A stretch of DNA of 8,556 bases, from assembly GCA_023263735.1 (NCBI GenBank), contig JALQUQ010000104.1, positions 1 to 8,556 of the forward strand, given 5' to 3'. This DNA is from Paracoccaceae bacterium. GTDB taxonomy: Bacteria > Pseudomonadota > Alphaproteobacteria > Rhodobacterales > Rhodobacteraceae. Below the pieces are notes generated by a model. That model had not been told where the DNA came from, did not search any database, and worked only from the letters and a program-made list of their open reading frames with translations. Below, piece by piece: positions 6,304 to 8,556 of the stretch. A program made the translations under genes and the position numbers. Every line of letters begins with the position of its first letter. Position 1 is the stretch's first letter.

Positions 6304-6338
6304 TTGGCGCACTATAACGTTATAGACTTGATTGGCGC
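6304..6338. repeat. TTGGCGC direct repeats bracketing the palindrome
   Basis: TTGGCGC occurs at 6304-6310 and at 6332-6338, starts 28 bases apart and in the same orientation. The copies lie on either side of the 14-base palindrome at 6312-6325. They may be a second protein site or chance. The rest of the 146-base spacer between deoD and the beta-glucosidase (6235-6380) holds no gene that I can support. Confidence 0.35.
6312..6325. promoter_or_regulatory. Perfect palindrome, probable LacI-family operator
   Basis: CTATAACGTTATAG is a perfect 14-base palindrome with an AACGTT centre, the core typical of LacI/GalR-family operators. It lies 55 bases upstream of the beta-glucosidase start and 77 bases from the deoD start. 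It contains -10-like hexamers on the + strand (TATAAC at 6313, TATAGA at 6321) and on the - strand (TATAGT), so a bound repressor could block transcription directly. Sugar-responsive LacI-type control of the beta-glucosidase is the simplest reading. No LacI-family gene is in the window. Confidence 0.55.
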
Positions 6339-6380
6339 GGCAGTTTGGGCGAAGTCCGCTGTCAATCTTTGGAGGATGGC

Positions 6381-8556
6381 ATGGACGAATCGCGCATCGA
6401 AACGCTGTTGGATCAGATGACACTGGAAGAACAGGTTTCGATCCTGTCGGGCGAGGATTTCTGGTCGGTCCCCGCCATTGACCGTTTGGGCATCGGAAAG
6501 CTGCGCGTGACCGACGGTCCCAACGGGGCGCGTGGCGGCGGCAGCCTGATCAATGGCGTGAAATCGGCGGCCTTTCCGGTGGGCATTGCGGTGGGCGCAA
6601 CATGGAACCCCGAACTGACGCAGGAACTGGGCGGGGCCTTGGCGGATGAGGTCAAATCCAAGGGGGCGCATTCCCTTTTGGCGCCGACGGTGAACATTCA
6701 CCGTTCGGTCACCAATGGCCGCAATTTTGAATGCTATTCCGAAGACCCGACCCTGACCGCAGAATTGGCGGTGGCCTATATTCAGGGGCTTCAATCCAAC
6801 GGGATTTCCGCGACGATCAAGCATTTCGTTGGCAATGAATCCGAGATTGAGCGCACCACCATGTCCTCTGACGTGGATGAACGGACGCTGCGTGAAATCT
6901 ATCTGGTGCCGTTTGAGGCGGCGGTGAAAAAGGCCGGAACCTGGGCCATCATGTCCAGCTATAACAAGCTGAATGGCACCTATACGGCGGAAAACAAATG
7001 GCTGTTGACCGACGTGCTGCGCGGGGACTGGGGCTTTGACGGGGTGGTCATGTCCGACTGGTTCGGCAGCCGGTCAACCGCGCCCACGGTCAACGCCGGG
7101 CTTGATCTTGAAATGCCGGGTCCGGCGCGGGATCGGGGCGAAAAGCTGATTGCAGCGGTGCAATCGGGCGAAGTCAGCGCCGAAACCGTTCGCGAGCGCG
7201 CCCGCAACATGCTGCGCCTGATGGTGCGGACTGGCGCAATCGACGATCACCGCCCGTTTGAAGAGCAGGCGAACGATCGCCCGGCCACGCGTGCCCTGAT
7301 CCGCCGCGCGGGGGCCGAGGCCAGTGTGCTTTTGAAAAATGACGGCGATCTGCTGCCGTTGGCCAAAGACCGCAAGATTGCCGTGATCGGCCCCAATGCC
7401 AAAACCGCGCAGATCATGGGGGGCGGTTCGGCGCAGTTGAACCCGCATTACGCCGTTTCTCCGTGGCAGGGTATGGCGGCCGCCGTTTCCGAGGCGGGCC
7501 TGACCTATGCCGCGGGCTGCACCAATCATCGGTGGGAGCCGCTGCTGGATGGCCCCTGCACGGTCGAATTCTATCACGGACCGTCGTTGCAGGGCCCGGT
7601 TCAGCACAGCGAGACCATGCCTTCGGCCATGGCGTTCTGGTTCCCGCCTTTTGCAGGGGGCAAGGTCGATCCGGCGAATTTCTCGGCCCGTGTGACCGCA
7701 GAATTCACCCCGACCGAAAGTGGCCTGCACCGGTTTGGCGTCTTTTCGGCAGGATATGCCAAACTGTACGTCGACGGAAAATTGGTCGCGAATGCGTGGG
7801 ATGGCTGGTCCAAGGGGCGCACCTTCTTTGAGGAAGGCTGCGATGAAGTGATTGGCGAAGTCGTGCTTGCGGCTGGCAAAGCTGTTCAGGTGGTGATCGA
7901 ATTCCGGTCAAAGCCTTCGGACAATCTGGTGTTCTCGGCCTTGCGCGTGGGTGTTGGCCGTCCGATGGGGCAGGCCGAAATCGCCGAGGCGGCGCGTGTG
8001 GCCGCAGAGGCCGATGTTGCCGTCGTCTTTATCGGGCGCAGCGGGGAATGGGATACCGAAGGATCGGATCTGGAAAACATCACGCTGCCGGGGCTGCAAG
8101 ATGAACTGGTCGCCGCTGTCTGCAAGGCCAATCCGAACACGGTTGTCGTTTTGCAAACCGGTGGTCCGGTTCAAATGCCGTGGATCGATGACGTGAAATC
8201 GGTTCTGCAAAGCTGGTATCCGGGCCAAGAGGCGGGCAATGCCATTGCCGACGTGCTGTTTGGTGCAGCCGAGCCGACCGGGCGTCTGCCGCAAACCTTT
8301 CCGCGGCAGTGGCGAGACAACCCGACCCATTCCCAGGATGCGCTGGTCTATCCGGGGCTTGAGGGGCATGTCCGGTATGAAGAGGGCGTCTTTGTCGGCT
8401 ATCGCCACTATGACAAGCACGGGATCGATCCGCTGTTCCCCTTTGGCTATGGCCTGTCTTATGGGACCTTTGCCATCGAGCAACTGGCGGCCGAGGCTGG
8501 GACCGACGGGGTTTCCGTTTCGCTGACCCTGCGCAACACGGGCGATCGGGCCGGCA
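6381..8556 (+). CDS. GH3 beta-glucosidase with inserted PA14 domain, 3' end missing
   Basis: The open frame gives 725 residues and continues beyond the right edge. The N-terminal GH3 barrel has the expected motifs: [12 protein letters not shown] (41-52, Asp45 for sugar binding), [11 protein letters not shown] (113-123), KHFVGNESE (147-155), and VMSDWFG with Asp226 as the likely nucleophile. A PA14-like insert spans about residues 393-525 (TVEFYHGP through FSALRVGV) and splits the second, alpha/beta sandwich domain. After it, [17 protein letters not shown] holds the likely acid/base, Glu560. [10 protein letters not shown] follows, and the first strand of the fibronectin-III-like domain ([11 protein letters not shown]) is where the window stops. 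There is no signal peptide, so it probably acts in the cytoplasm on imported beta-glucosides or oligosaccharides. GGAGG at 6371-6375, five bases before ATG 6381, fixes the start. About 75-120 residues are probably missing. The exact substrate cannot be told. Confidence 0.94.
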   Translation, partial: MDESRIETLLDQMTLEEQVSILSGEDFWSVPAIDRLGIGKLRVTDGPNGARGGGSLINGVKSAAFPVGIAVGATWNPELTQELGGALADEVKSKGAHSLLAPTVNIHRSVTNGRNFECYSEDPTLTAELAVAYIQGLQSNGISATIKHFVGNESEIERTTMSSDVDERTLREIYLVPFEAAVKKAGTWAIMSSYNKLNGTYTAENKWLLTDVLRGDWGFDGVVMSDWFGSRSTAPTVNAGLDLEMPGPARDRGEKLIAAVQSGEVSAETVRERARNMLRLMVRTGAIDDHRPFEEQANDRPATRALIRRAGAEASVLLKNDGDLLPLAKDRKIAVIGPNAKTAQIMGGGSAQLNPHYAVSPWQGMAAAVSEAGLTYAAGCTNHRWEPLLDGPCTVEFYHGPSLQGPVQHSETMPSAMAFWFPPFAGGKVDPANFSARVTAEFTPTESGLHRFGVFSAGYAKLYVDGKLVANAWDGWSKGRTFFEEGCDEVIGEVVLAAGKAVQVVIEFRSKPSDNLVFSALRVGVGRPMGQAEIAEAARVAAEADVAVVFIGRSGEWDTEGSDLENITLPGLQDELVAAVCKANPNTVVVLQTGGPVQMPWIDDVKSVLQSWYPGQEAGNAIADVLFGAAEPTGRLPQTFPRQWRDNPTHSQDALVYPGLEGHVRYEEGVFVGYRHYDKHGIDPLFPFGYGLSYGTFAIEQLAAEAGTDGVSVSLTLRNTGDRAG

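Noticed and set aside
6235..6423. Longer start for DeoD at 6423
   Set aside because: The added 63 residues have no counterpart in the family and would overlap the beta-glucosidase start and the palindrome. The ATG at 6234 has a well-placed ribosome site.
7074..7730. - strand open frame of 218 residues within the beta-glucosidase
   Set aside because: It is antisense to a continuous GH3 reading frame whose domains read through this region; the composition is typical of shadow frames.

Overview
The window is a compact, GC-rich stretch of bacterial chromosome with seven protein genes that are complete or nearly so, plus one very small gene. The gene content, the short or absent gaps and the protein sequences suggest an alphaproteobacterium, most likely Rhodobacteraceae (roseobacter-like). 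This is inferred from family resemblance, because there is no rRNA or marker gene to confirm it. I saw no tRNA, rRNA, CRISPR array, insertion sequence, phage gene or attachment site.

Left part (1-2232, + strand): a glutathionyl-hydroquinone reductase of the YqjG/ECM4 type (120-1100) is followed after 9 bases by a 61-residue membrane-anchored protein with four cysteines (1110-1295). A stand-alone DUF1989 / urea carboxylase-associated family protein (1354-2232) comes next. The bases before the first gene contain an imperfect second copy of that gene's own 5' end.

Middle part (2223-5558): an atypical member of the serine hydroxymethyltransferase (SHMT) fold (3256-4584, - strand) is followed on the same strand by an aldo/keto reductase (2223-3206). 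A GcvA-like LysR regulator (4677-5558, + strand) is divergent from them. The 92-base divergent spacer carries a perfect interrupted palindrome made of TTGC/GCAA half-sites and a pair of AAAATTAGG direct repeats. The SHMT-like enzyme keeps the PLP-binding residues but lacks the Tyr and Glu that ordinary SHMT uses for folate-dependent one-carbon transfer. I read this as a regulated cassette for an unknown beta-hydroxy- or alpha-substituted amino acid: a PLP aldolase-like step followed by aldehyde reduction. It is the best candidate for undescribed biology here.

Right part (5536-8556): a DeoD-type purine nucleoside phosphorylase (5536-6234, - strand) is divergent from a GH3 beta-glucosidase with an inserted PA14 domain (from 6381, + strand), which runs off the right edge. 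The spacer between them holds a perfect 14-base palindrome with an AACGTT core, as in LacI-family operators.

Gene pairs meet tail to tail with overlapping stops at two places (2223-2232 and 5536-5558), leaving no room for ordinary terminators between them.
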